From Flavobacteriaceae bacterium (GTDB taxonomy: Bacteria > Bacteroidota > Bacteroidia > Flavobacteriales > Flavobacteriaceae): a stretch of 64,000 nt of DNA. The position numbers and the translations under genes were made by a program. Below the pieces are notes generated by a model. It did no database searches, was not told where the DNA came from, and worked only from the letters and a program-made list of their open reading frames with translations. The stretch is from positions 1-64,000 of the forward strand of contig JANQNQ010000008.1 of NCBI GenBank assembly GCA_028279515.1. The letters are read 5' to 3'. Position 1 is the stretch's first letter, and each line of letters begins with the position of its first letter. Shown here piece after piece: positions 17,206 through 25,729 of this stretch.

Positions 17206-18348
17206 CTAAAGTTTTACCCAAGCGGCGTTGTTCTTATCACTTTTTACTGCAGCGTGGATAAACTTGACTCCGCGCACACCGTCGGCTACCGTTGGGTAGT
17301 CTGGTCTCTGAATCGGTTTCCCTTCGAGTCTTGCCATGAGATGCGTGGCAAAATTTCGGTATACGTTCGCAAAGGCCTCTAAGTAGCCTTCGGGGTGTCC
17401 TGAAGGGATTCGAGAGGCTGCTATCGACTCAGGATACAGATTATTCCCGTTGGGCGTATAGATCTTTTTTGGCTCGTCTAACCAACGTGTGATCAGCTCA
17501 TTCGGGTTTTCTTGATGCCATTCCAGGCTTCCTTTTTCGCCATACACTCTAACGATCAAGTTATTTTCTTCACCTGTGGCAATTTGAGAGAAGGACATGG
17601 TGCCTTTGGCTCCATTAGCAAAGCGAAGCAATACGTTTCCATCATCGTCTAAAACTCTTCCGGCGCCTACACGACCTAGGTCTGCTGCAATCTCAGAAAG
17701 TTCCATTCCTGTGATAAATTCTACTAGGTTTTCGGCATGTGTACCGATATCTCCAAGTGCTCCTCCTACGCCTGACTTAGTGGGATCCACGCGCCATGAA
17801 GCTTGCTTCTGGCCCGTCTTTTCGACGGCCGTGGCCAACCAGCCTTGGTGGTATTGCACATTTACTTTTCGGATGGCTCCGAGGTCGCCGTTGGCCACCA
17901 TGGCGCGTGCTTGCTTTACCATGGGGTTTCCGGGGTAATTATGGGTCAACGCGAATATCAAGCCTGTTTCGGTAACGAGTTTTTCTAAAGCTTCGGCTTC
18001 TTCGATCGTTAGTGTCATGGGCTTATCACAAACTACATGAAATCCATTTTCCAGCGCCATCTTTGCGGGTGCAAAGTGCATATGGTTGGGTGTTACGATC
18101 GAAACAAAGTCCATACGTTCGCCTTCGGGTAGTTTCTTTTCTTCGAGAATCATTTCTTCGAAGCTTCCGTAGCAACGATTAGCAGGAAGAAACAATTCTT
18201 GCCCCGACTTCTTTGACTTTTCGGCACTGCTGCTAAAAGCCCCACAGACCAGCTCGATCATGCCGTCTATAGAGGATGCTTTTCGGTGTACATCACCGAT
18301 AAAGGAGCCGATACCGCCTCCAATCATACCCATGCGTAATTTTCTCAT
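17206..18348 (-). CDS. Gfo/Idh/MocA-family NAD(P)-dependent oxidoreductase
   Basis: The 380-aa protein has an N-terminal Rossmann fold (GMIGGGIGSFIGDVHR, residues 7-22). The family EKP-type motif appears as CDKPMTLTIEEAEA (~109), and a GGALGDIGTHAENL segment (~194-207) carries the usual catalytic Asp/His. Such enzymes oxidise or reduce sugars and inositols, and several handle 3-keto-sugars, which fits the neighbouring keto-sugar genes. No signal peptide, so cytoplasmic. It is the middle gene of the five-gene operon, 29 bp after the permease gene. Confidence 0.9.
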   Translation of the reverse strand: MRKLRMGMIGGGIGSFIGDVHRKASSIDGMIELVCGAFSSSAEKSKKSGQELFLPANRCYGSFEEMILEEKKLPEGERMDFVSIVTPNHMHFAPAKMALENGFHVVCDKPMTLTIEEAEALEKLVTETGLIFALTHNYPGNPMVKQARAMVANGDLGAIRKVNVQYHQGWLATAVEKTGQKQASWRVDPTKSGVGGALGDIGTHAENLVEFITGMELSEIAADLGRVGAGRVLDDDGNVLLRFANGAKGTMSFSQIATGEENNLIVRVYGEKGSLEWHQENPNELITRWLDEPKKIYTPNGNNLYPESIAASRIPSGHPEGYLEAFANVYRNFATHLMARLEGKPIQRPDYPTVADGVRGVKFIHAAVKSDKNNAAWVKL

Positions 18349-18377
18349 ATGTCTCGTTGACTAAGTATCTATCAAAG

Positions 18378-19607
18378 TTAGGCTTTATATTCTATTTTTT
18401 CATTCTTAAAGAACAAGGCGAACAGGACCATCACAACCGCAGCAAAGATTGCTGGATAGATCCAGATCTGTTCCCATACATGGGTCCCGTCGGGACGTAT
18501 AAACTCATCTGAGATTTTTCCGGCTACCCAGAACCCAATAAGCATCCCTACGCCATACGTAGCGAGGGTGATCAAACCCTGTGCAGCGCTCTTAAATTTT
18601 TCTCCAGCTTTGCTATCCGTATATATTTGACCGGATACAAAGAAGAAATCGTAACAAATCCCGTGAAGTGCAATTCCGACGATCAGCATAAAGGCTAGCT
18701 CACCTGCATTTCCATAAGCAAATAAGACATAACGAACAGCCCAAGCGAGCATTCCAACCAACAGCGTCTTTTTAAATCCGAATTTCTTAAAGAAGTACGG
18801 CAGCAATAGCATGAACACTACTTCAGAAGCTTGTCCGATCGTCATTTTTCCAGTAGCATTTTCTACTCCGACTTCTACGAGAAATGGATTCGCTTGCTGG
18901 TAATAAAATGCCAATGGAATACATATTAATATGGAAGCTAAAAAGAACATCAAAAAATTGCGATCCTTTAAAAGTTTTAATGCGTCCAATCCTAGAATAT
19001 CAGAAATAGTGACTTTTTCGTCTTTGTTTACCTTGGGAGGTGTCTTAGGTAATGTAAAACTGAATAGCCCGAGAACTGCAGACGCAATGGCCACCATTAA
19101 AAACGTATTTTTCAACATCCCGTCAGCAATCGCTTCTTTTGCATCCCAATGAAATACGTAGCTGATCACCAATCCGGCCACGATCCATCCCACGGTTCCC
19201 CAGACTCTAACAAATGAGAATTCCTTAGCTGGGTCCGTCATTTGACTAAAGGACACCGAATTGACCAAGGCCAAGGTTGGCATGTAGAGAATCATATACC
19301 CAAGTACATACGGATAGAATCCGTTGAAGCCTGTGGCCTGGGACATTTGATACATCAAAAAGGCTCCGATAAGGTGAAGTACTCCGAGAATTCTTTCCGC
19401 ATTAAAATAGCGATCAGCTATCAATCCTATAATAAATGGTGCGATAATCGCTCCCCAAGATTGGGTAGAATAGGCCATCGCCGTCTCTCCTCCAGATGCA
19501 TTGAGATTGTTTCCTAAAAATGTTCCGAGTGTCACAAACCATCCGCCCCAAATAAAGAATTCGAGAAACATCATAAAGGATAGTTGAAATTGTGTCGTTT
19601 TTTTCAT
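18378..19607 (-). CDS. MFS permease, NupG/nucleoside-permease-like
   Basis: A 409-aa protein with about 12 hydrophobic segments. The N-terminal segment MMFLEFFIWGGWFVTLGTFL and the phrase FSFVRVWGTVGWI resemble the NupG-type nucleoside:proton symporter group of the major facilitator superfamily. In Bacteroidota, such permeases often sit in sugar operons with Gfo/Idh and TIM-barrel genes. Here it probably moves the keto-sugar or its product across the inner membrane; true nucleoside transport is not supported by the neighbours. Confidence 0.85.
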   Translation of the reverse strand: MKKTTQFQLSFMMFLEFFIWGGWFVTLGTFLGNNLNASGGETAMAYSTQSWGAIIAPFIIGLIADRYFNAERILGVLHLIGAFLMYQMSQATGFNGFYPYVLGYMILYMPTLALVNSVSFSQMTDPAKEFSFVRVWGTVGWIVAGLVISYVFHWDAKEAIADGMLKNTFLMVAIASAVLGLFSFTLPKTPPKVNKDEKVTISDILGLDALKLLKDRNFLMFFLASILICIPLAFYYQQANPFLVEVGVENATGKMTIGQASEVVFMLLLPYFFKKFGFKKTLLVGMLAWAVRYVLFAYGNAGELAFMLIVGIALHGICYDFFFVSGQIYTDSKAGEKFKSAAQGLITLATYGVGMLIGFWVAGKISDEFIRPDGTHVWEQIWIYPAIFAAVVMVLFALFFKNEKIEYKA

Positions 19608-19643
19608 AAATGTTTTGTTTTGGTTGGTTAACGGGGGCTATAT

Positions 19644-20654
19644 CTAGGCAAGCTCGCGACTTGCTTTGATCAATAGCTCTCTGGTAGCAAGGATGCCTTG
19701 TTCTTCGTTTAAGCGACTTCCTTCGTACTCAACACCAATGTGCCCTGTGTAACCTGCATTTTTAACGATCTGTAACATCTTTACATAATCGATGGTGGTT
19801 TCGTTTCCGTCAGCATCAAAATCATACGACTTAGCGCTTACTGCCTTGGCATATGGCATCAATTCTTCTACTCCTTTGTATTTATCGTATTCTTCAACAC
19901 AAGGTGCTCCCCATCGGGCATCGCCTTCACGTCGTAAACAGAAGTTTCCGAAATCTGGAAGCGTCCCGCAGTTGTCCATGTTCACTTCTTTCATGACCTC
20001 AGCTAATAGTGCTGCATTCGAAGAAAGATAGCCATGATTTTCGACCAACACATTCACATTGCTTTTCTTAGCGTATTCTGACAAACGGCCCAAGGCATCA
20101 ATCGAGGTTTCTTTCCAGATCTTTGGGTCGTTGGTTCCAAACAGATTGATACGCATCGAATGACATCCTAGTCCTGCAGAAGCATCCACCCATACATGAT
20201 GGTTTTCGATGGCCTTATCTCTTTCTGCTTTATCGGGTGAAGACATATCGCCTTGTCCTTCACGTAGATCTACCATCATGATCAGGTTTTCAACACCATT
20301 ATCATTGCTTCGTTGATTGAGTTCTTTCACCAAACTGGACACCGCTTTGTTCAGGTCAGTATTTTCACTCCATTTAGAAGTATACAGATGATTCACATAT
20401 TCGAGTCCGCTAAAGCCCCATTCTTTTGCTTTTTTGGCAAAATCCAAAGGGTTCATCCCGCCTTCTTGGATCATCTTATGAATTGACCATTGAGCCAATG
20501 ATAATTTAAAGAATGGCTCGGCCAATTTTGGCGTTTCGACAAGAGGAGTTTCTTGTTCTTTTTCTTTCTTTTCTCCAGCACAAGAAAGTAGTCCGAAAAC
20601 CGAGAGCGCTAGGCTCGTTTTTGCTGTATTTTTTACGAAATCTCTTCTGTCCAT
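19644..20654 (-). CDS. Exported TIM-barrel sugar isomerase/epimerase-like lipoprotein (Tat-type)
   Basis: The 336-aa protein begins MDRRDFVKNTAKTSLALSV, a twin-arginine signal, with a lipobox LLSC (Cys 25), so it is probably a Tat-exported lipoprotein. The rest is an AP-endonuclease-2-type TIM barrel: GFSGLEYVNHLY (~83), VLVENHGY (metal Glu, ~200), TLPDFGNFC (Asp, ~229), VSAKSYDFD (~265) and GVEYEGSRL (Glu, ~312). An isomerase-like fold outside the cytoplasm fits oxidised sugar intermediates made in the periplasm. It is the promoter-proximal gene of the operon; the 16-bp palindrome lies 38 bp upstream of its ATG. Confidence 0.87.
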   Translation of the reverse strand: MDRRDFVKNTAKTSLALSVFGLLSCAGEKKEKEQETPLVETPKLAEPFFKLSLAQWSIHKMIQEGGMNPLDFAKKAKEWGFSGLEYVNHLYTSKWSENTDLNKAVSSLVKELNQRSNDNGVENLIMMVDLREGQGDMSSPDKAERDKAIENHHVWVDASAGLGCHSMRINLFGTNDPKIWKETSIDALGRLSEYAKKSNVNVLVENHGYLSSNAALLAEVMKEVNMDNCGTLPDFGNFCLRREGDARWGAPCVEEYDKYKGVEELMPYAKAVSAKSYDFDADGNETTIDYVKMLQIVKNAGYTGHIGVEYEGSRLNEEQGILATRELLIKASRELA

Positions 20655-20691
20655 TTTTTGGGTTTAAAAGTGAAAATTGCGAATTATGCAA

Positions 20692-20707
20692 TCGAAAACG
20701 TTTTCGA
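20692..20707. promoter_or_regulatory. Perfect 16-bp palindrome, putative LacI-type operator
   Basis: TCGAAAACGTTTTCGA is fully self-complementary with a central CG, the form typical of LacI-family operators. It lies between the divergent five-gene minus operon (start 20654) and the GMC oxidoreductase gene (start 20792), so one regulator could control both. A related site is at 24661-24676. No LacI-type gene is in the window. Confidence 0.7.
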
Positions 20708-20791
20708 ATGATTTTTCCTTAAAATCAGGCACTTAAAAGTAGAAAATTAATTTTATTTTGACTAAATTCATGTCAAATTATCAACTACAAT

Positions 20792-22507
20792 ATGAGCAAT
20801 TTTTATATCAATTCGAACCAAGAATCTTACGATGCTATCGTTGTTGGAACGGGCATCAGCGGCGGTTGGGCTGCTAAAGAACTCTGCGAAAAAGGGTTAA
20901 AGACCTTGGTCTTAGAAAGAGGTCGTATGGTAAAACATATCGAAGACTACCCGACCATGCATAAAGACAAGTGGGATTTCGATAATAATGGCGAACTCAC
21001 CCGCGAAGAACTCAAGCGTCAAGAAAAACAAAATCGTACTGGATACACCACCCATAAAGCGCACAATCATTTCTTTGTAGATGACATCGATCATCCCTAT
21101 AATGAAGACAAACGTTTTGATTGGATGCGTGGTTATCAAGTAGGTGGAAGATCCCTTGTTTGGGGGCGCCAAAGTTACCGCCTTGGTAATGTCGATTTCG
21201 AGGCCAATGCCAAAGAAGGAATTGCGGTCGATTGGCCGATTCGATATGAAGACTTGGCTCCTTGGTACGACTATGTCGAAGAATATATAGGTGTGAGCGG
21301 TGAAAACCTTGGATTACCTCAATTGCCTGACGGAAAGTTTCTAAAACCGATGGAGCTTAATTGCGTTGAAGACCACTTAAAAGGTTCGATTGCAAAAAAT
21401 TATACCGACAGGGTCCTTACCATCGGAAGAGCTGCACACGTCACCGAAGGTACCAAACCAGGATCCGGAAGAAGCTCTTGTCAATATAGAAATCGATGCA
21501 TGCGCGGTTGTCCGTTTGGTGCATATTTCAGTAGTAATTCTTCTACGCTTCCGGCTGCTGAAGCTACCGGAAATATGACCTTGCGACCCAACTCGGTCGT
21601 CTATGAGGTCATGTATGATGAAAACGCAAAAAGAGCTACGGGCGTCAAAGTGATCGATGCCGAAACCAAGCAGACCTATGAATTCAAGGCCAAAGTGATT
21701 TTCTTGTGTGCTTCGGCCGTTGCTTCTACGAGTATTTTACTCCAGTCAAAATCGAATCGCTTTCCTAACGGAATGGGGAATGATTCGGGTGAATTGGGAC
21801 ACAATATTATGGATCATCACTTTAAGGCGGGTGCCTTCGGAAAGATCGATGGTTTTGATGACAAATATTTTATAGGAAGGCGTCCTAACGGAATCTACAT
21901 TCCTCGCTTTAGAAATCTCGGCGGAAGCACTGACCAAAAGGACTTCCTTCGCGGTTACGGATATCAAGGAGGTGCTAGCCGACAAGATTGGAGCGAAATG
22001 GTACGCGAATTAAGCCACGGAAAGGCACTTAAAGATGCCATCCTTTCTCCTGGTGATTGGCAAATGGGATTGATGGGCTTTGGTGAAACATTGCCCTATC
22101 ATGAAAACAGAATGTACCTGGACTACGATAAAAAAGACCAATGGGGACTCCCTACGGTCACCTTTGATGCTGAATTCAAACAAAATGAATTGAACATGCG
22201 TAAGGACATGATCGCGCAAGGTATGGAAATGCTAGACCAAGCTGGTTTCAAAGACATTCAACCTTGGGATGATATCGGAGCTCCTGGACTTGGCATCCAC
22301 GAAATGGGAACCGCTCGTATGGGTCGTGACCCCAAAACCTCGGTGCTCAATAAATACAATCAAGTTCATACAGTACCTAATGTGTACGTCACTGATGGGT
22401 CAGCCATGACTTCGGCCGCCTGCCAAAACCCTTCGCTAACTTATATGGCGCTAACTGCCAGAGCAGCGAATCACGCCGTTGAAGAACTTAAAAAAATGAA
22501 CCTATAA
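20792..22507 (+). CDS. GMC-family FAD-dependent sugar oxidoreductase (catalytic subunit)
   Basis: The 571-aa protein has an N-terminal FAD-binding Rossmann motif VVGTGISGG (residues 17-25) followed by LVLERG. The C-terminal GMC active-site region shows HEMGTARMG (His, ~500) and CQNPSLTYMALTARA (Asn, ~545). It is probably the catalytic subunit of a glucoside 3-dehydrogenase or gluconate dehydrogenase-like complex. It has no signal peptide of its own; family precedent is co-export with a Tat-tagged small subunit, and the next gene, 10 bp downstream, encodes such a subunit. A facing cytochrome c could accept the electrons. Sugar and carbon position are inferred from the neighbouring DUF1080 gene. 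Confidence 0.92.
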   Translation: MSNFYINSNQESYDAIVVGTGISGGWAAKELCEKGLKTLVLERGRMVKHIEDYPTMHKDKWDFDNNGELTREELKRQEKQNRTGYTTHKAHNHFFVDDIDHPYNEDKRFDWMRGYQVGGRSLVWGRQSYRLGNVDFEANAKEGIAVDWPIRYEDLAPWYDYVEEYIGVSGENLGLPQLPDGKFLKPMELNCVEDHLKGSIAKNYTDRVLTIGRAAHVTEGTKPGSGRSSCQYRNRCMRGCPFGAYFSSNSSTLPAAEATGNMTLRPNSVVYEVMYDENAKRATGVKVIDAETKQTYEFKAKVIFLCASAVASTSILLQSKSNRFPNGMGNDSGELGHNIMDHHFKAGAFGKIDGFDDKYFIGRRPNGIYIPRFRNLGGSTDQKDFLRGYGYQGGASRQDWSEMVRELSHGKALKDAILSPGDWQMGLMGFGETLPYHENRMYLDYDKKDQWGLPTVTFDAEFKQNELNMRKDMIAQGMEMLDQAGFKDIQPWDDIGAPGLGIHEMGTARMGRDPKTSVLNKYNQVHTVPNVYVTDGSAMTSAACQNPSLTYMALTARAANHAVEELKKMNL

Positions 22508-22517
22508 ACTTCGTAAA

Positions 22518-23168
22518 ATGGAAAGAAGAGAAGCGATAAAAAATTTAGGATTGTCATTTGGTTTTATGATCACCGCTCCTACAGTGATGAGCATTTTGCA
22601 AAGTTGTGAAAAAGAAGAAGCACCTTGGATTCCAGTATATTTTACTGAGCAAGAAGGCATCGTACTGAAAAAGGTGGTGGACATCATCTTGCCTTCTTCT
22701 GAAGATACACCAGGCGCACTGGATGTAAATGTCCCTCAGTTTATTGATAAATTCGTAAATGAGGTCGTTGCCGACGAAGAGCGAGACATGGCAAGGGAGT
22801 TTATGGGTATATTCACCAAAAAAGCACTCGCTGATTCAGGCAAAGAAGACATGAGCAAGTTGAAGGACGAGGATATCGAACCGATCATTGCTGCTAGCCT
22901 TAAAAAAACAAAAGAGCAAGAAGAAGAGATCTTCAAAACCCTCGGCGAACATGTTGAGGCCTTGACAAAAGGTGAATCTTCTACCTTACCAGACGACATT
23001 GCCATTTATTCATTCTTAAGCAATATCAGAGGACTCTCTATATGGGCCTATAAGAACAGCCAATATGTGGGCACAGAGGTCTTGGCCTACTCTCCCATCC
23101 CAGGAAAATATGTGGGTTGCGTAGACCTTCAAGAGACGACCGGCGGACGCGATTGGTCAATATGGTAA
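22518..23168 (+). CDS. Gluconate 2-dehydrogenase subunit 3-family protein (Tat-type small subunit)
   Basis: The 216-aa protein starts MERREAIKNLGLSFGF, with a twin-arginine pair, a hydrophobic stretch and a lipobox-like ILQSC (Cys 30). The body (DIILPSSEDTPGALDVNVPQFIDKF, not all quoted) is typical of the subunit-3 family, the small subunit of FAD-dependent membrane sugar dehydrogenases. Expected role: to carry the signal-less GMC subunit through the Tat pathway and tether it. It lies 10 bp after the GMC gene and 4 bp before the next TIM-barrel gene, so all three form one operon. Confidence 0.9.
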   Translation: MERREAIKNLGLSFGFMITAPTVMSILQSCEKEEAPWIPVYFTEQEGIVLKKVVDIILPSSEDTPGALDVNVPQFIDKFVNEVVADEERDMAREFMGIFTKKALADSGKEDMSKLKDEDIEPIIAASLKKTKEQEEEIFKTLGEHVEALTKGESSTLPDDIAIYSFLSNIRGLSIWAYKNSQYVGTEVLAYSPIPGKYVGCVDLQETTGGRDWSIW

Positions 23169-23172
23169 ACTT

Positions 23173-24084
23173 GTGAAACGAAGAACCTTCATACAAAACA
23201 CAGCCCTAACAAGTGGTTTTTTAGCACTTGGTGGGGCTTTTTCGATTTCGGCTATAGCCAATACTAAACCTACCTTTCGTCTAAAATATGCTCCCCATAT
23301 AGGCATGTTCAAACACCATGCTGGGGAGGATGTTTTGGATCAATTGCACTTTATGGCTGATCAAGGGTTTACTGCCTTTGAGGATAATGAGATGAAAGGT
23401 CGTCCCATTAGTTTGCAAAAGGAAATGGCCAAGGTGATGCAACAAAGAAACCTAGAAATGGGCGTTTTTGTTGCACATAAGATCTATTGGAAGGAACCCA
23501 ACCTCGCCAGTGGAAAACAAAATTGGCGAGACGAGTTCTTGTCTAACATCAAAGAGTCCATCGAAGTGGCCAAACGTGTCAATGCCAAATGGATGACCGT
23601 TGTACCTGGGCATGTTGATCTACGGCAAGACATGGGGTACCAAATGGCCAATGTGATTGAGAGTTTAAAGCAGGCTTCGGCCCTTTTAGAGCCTCATGGT
23701 TTGGTGATGGTGCTAGAGCCCCTGAATTTCAGAAATCATCCTGGACTATTCCTCACCAAAGCGGCTCAGGCCTATGAGATATGCAAGGCCGTTGACTCGC
23801 CTGCGTGCAAGATCCTATTCGATATTTATCATCAGCAAATTCAAGAAGGAAACTTATTGCCAAACATTGAGCAATGCTGGGACGAGATCGCCTATTTTCA
23901 GATTGGAGACAATCCTGGACGTAACGAACCCACTACCGGCGAGATCAATTACACCAACGTTTTCAAGTACATCCACCAACAAGGTTACACAGGAATTCTA
24001 GGCATGGAACATGGAAACGCACAAGACGGCAAAGCCGGTGAGCTTGCTGTCATCAATGCATATAAAAAAGTGGATTCCTTTTAA
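23173..24084 (+). CDS. Exported hydroxypyruvate isomerase-like TIM-barrel protein (Tat-type, GTG start)
   Basis: The start is GTG 23173, 4 bp after the previous stop. No ATG near this position would keep the twin-arginine signal MKRRTFIQNTALTSGFLALGG. The 303-aa protein matches the hydroxypyruvate isomerase-like/AP-endonuclease-2 barrel: MVLEPLNFRNHPG (Glu, ~178), KILFDIYHQQIQEG (Asp/His, ~216), YFQIGDNPGRNEP (~239) and LGMEHGN (Glu, ~277). It is the second exported TIM-barrel isomerase of the locus. It probably acts on an oxidised sugar or its cleavage product in the periplasm; the reaction is unknown. Confidence 0.85.
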   Translation: MKRRTFIQNTALTSGFLALGGAFSISAIANTKPTFRLKYAPHIGMFKHHAGEDVLDQLHFMADQGFTAFEDNEMKGRPISLQKEMAKVMQQRNLEMGVFVAHKIYWKEPNLASGKQNWRDEFLSNIKESIEVAKRVNAKWMTVVPGHVDLRQDMGYQMANVIESLKQASALLEPHGLVMVLEPLNFRNHPGLFLTKAAQAYEICKAVDSPACKILFDIYHQQIQEGNLLPNIEQCWDEIAYFQIGDNPGRNEPTTGEINYTNVFKYIHQQGYTGILGMEHGNAQDGKAGELAVINAYKKVDSF

Positions 24085-24095
24085 TCTTAAGAACC

Positions 24096-24587
24096 TTATT
24101 TGATGGTTCTAAAATACTCCGCTAAGTTTCTAGCTTCTTCTTCAGTAAGATTCTGATTCAGCATCACCGTACCATTGTATTCTTTTAGCAAGGCAACTGC
24201 GATCGGGTCTTCTTTCAACATCACATCTGGATTCAACATGATGTTCATCACCCACTCAGGACTACGGCGGTCGTAAATGTCCTTCATGCTTGGTCCTATG
24301 AATTTTTGTGCTGGTTTATGACAAGCAACGCATTTGCTTTTAAAGGTGGCCTCACCGGCACTTGCCATATCTTGATTGATGGCGCTATCGAACTTCAATT
24401 CTGAAATAGGCCCGATTCCTTTATTGCTCATATCAACCGGAACACTGCTCTCAGCAGTTTCGGTCGCAGTCTTTTTGGTTTCTTTCTTGGTATCGTATTG
24501 AAACTTTTCTTTCTTTTCTTCTTTTCCGCCACAGCTTATTAAAAGTGCGGTCATCATCAAAGCCAGTGTATAGTGTAATGCTTTCAT
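24096..24587 (-). CDS. c-type cytochrome lipoprotein
   Basis: The 163-aa protein has a lipobox (LLISC, Cys 19) and a Lys/Thr/Glu-rich linker. A class I cytochrome c domain follows with the haem motif CVACH (~86-90), FIGPSMKDIYDRR and a C-terminal YNGTVMLNQNLTEEEARNLAEYF containing the likely Met ligand. It is probably the electron acceptor for the GMC/subunit-3 dehydrogenase encoded opposite, whose gene set ends only 11 bp away. A palindrome related to the operator at 20692 lies 74 bp upstream of its start, which supports co-regulation. Confidence 0.9.
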   Translation of the reverse strand: MKALHYTLALMMTALLISCGGKEEKKEKFQYDTKKETKKTATETAESSVPVDMSNKGIGPISELKFDSAINQDMASAGEATFKSKCVACHKPAQKFIGPSMKDIYDRRSPEWVMNIMLNPDVMLKEDPIAVALLKEYNGTVMLNQNLTEEEARNLAEYFRTIK

Positions 24588-24660
24588 TTGGTATGGTTTT
24601 GCACCCTAAATATAACAATAAAGTGGCAGTAATTGGTCGTTTCTGAAGGGCTTCAGACCA

Positions 24661-24676
24661 TCGAAACGGTTTTCGT
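24661..24676. promoter_or_regulatory. Imperfect palindrome, second putative operator of the sugar regulon
   Basis: TCGAAACGGTTTTCGT matches the palindrome at 20692-20707 at 13 of 16 positions, with the CGAAA and TTTCG arms at the same 4-nt spacing. It lies upstream of the cytochrome c gene (start 24587). Confidence 0.5.
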
Positions 24677-24719
24677 TAATTACTTTTTTTCAATCTGGCT
24701 CATTTCTGTTAGAAAAACG

Positions 24720-25685
24720 CTACAAAATATGCTCTTTTACAAACCGAATGGCTCTTTTTTCGTTGTAGTAAATATTTTTCCGATCATAAAAACCAACGTG
24801 ACCTCCATGGGCTGGCATCTCCAAATACAAGTACTTACTTTTCTCTGCTTCTTCCACCGGAAAACACTCGGAAGACAAGAATGAATCGTTCTTGGCATTC
24901 AAAATCAAGGTCGGTACTTGAATGTTAGAAACATGAGGCAGCGAACTGGCCTTTGCGTAATAGTCTAAGGCATCTACGAATCCGTGTGCCTTTGACGTAT
25001 AAAAATCATCAAAGTCCTTGAGCGTGGCAATCTTTTTGAAGTCTTCATCGGCTACTTTGTCGGGAAAGTCCTTTTGTTTTTGCCTAAGTTTATCAAGCAG
25101 GTTCCTCTTAAACCTTTTGGCATACAGTACGTTTTTAAACTTATGGATCTCCAGCATCGACCCGTACAAGTTACACGGTACCGAAACGGCAATCGCTCCT
25201 TTGATAGACGAAGGCACGTCGTTTCTCTCTCCCAAATATTTTAAGGTGAGGTTTCCGCCCAAACTAAAACCTTTGATAACAATATCGTCATAGGATCGAG
25301 TCGAAACGATATGGTCGACGACAGCTTGCAGGTCTTCGGTGGCTCCCGAATGGTACGAACGATATAATTTATTGGGTTCTCCGCTGCACGTACGCAAATT
25401 GACGCAGACCGCATCAAATCCGTTTTGATTGAAGATCTTGGCCGCCCCTAGCATATAGGGACGTTGCCCGTTTCCTTCGAGTCCGTGGATAATGATGGCC
25501 AAACGGTTGTTTTTTTCTTCGGAAAAACTCCAATCCAGGTCCAAAAAATCGGTATCGGGTAAAGTGATACGTTCTCGTTCTTGATTGACTCCGTTAACGC
25601 TTCGAACCAATCCAGAATAGATGGTCGAAAAATGCCCATTCTTGAATACGTGAGGGGGATTGTAGGTTGATGTTATGATCGGCAT
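24720..25685 (-). CDS. YheT-family alpha/beta hydrolase
   Basis: ATG 25685 (MPIITSTYNPPHVF) is preferred. A longer frame exists only by using TTG 25733, which would overlap the upstream AraC gene. The 321-aa protein shows IIHGLEGNG (oxyanion region, ~75), VNLRTCSGEPN (~105) and the nucleophile elbow GFSLGGN (~145). An ILNAKNDSFL Asp segment (~265) and a late MPAHGGHVGF with the likely His complete the triad. This is the YheT/ABHD1-3-like hydrolase family; the natural substrate is not established. Confidence 0.87.
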   Translation of the reverse strand: MPIITSTYNPPHVFKNGHFSTIYSGLVRSVNGVNQERERITLPDTDFLDLDWSFSEEKNNRLAIIIHGLEGNGQRPYMLGAAKIFNQNGFDAVCVNLRTCSGEPNKLYRSYHSGATEDLQAVVDHIVSTRSYDDIVIKGFSLGGNLTLKYLGERNDVPSSIKGAIAVSVPCNLYGSMLEIHKFKNVLYAKRFKRNLLDKLRQKQKDFPDKVADEDFKKIATLKDFDDFYTSKAHGFVDALDYYAKASSLPHVSNIQVPTLILNAKNDSFLSSECFPVEEAEKSKYLYLEMPAHGGHVGFYDRKNIYYNEKRAIRFVKEHIL

Positions 25686-25729
25686 GTTGTTGATTTCTGC
25701 CCCTAAAATAATGAAACTGATCGGGTCAT

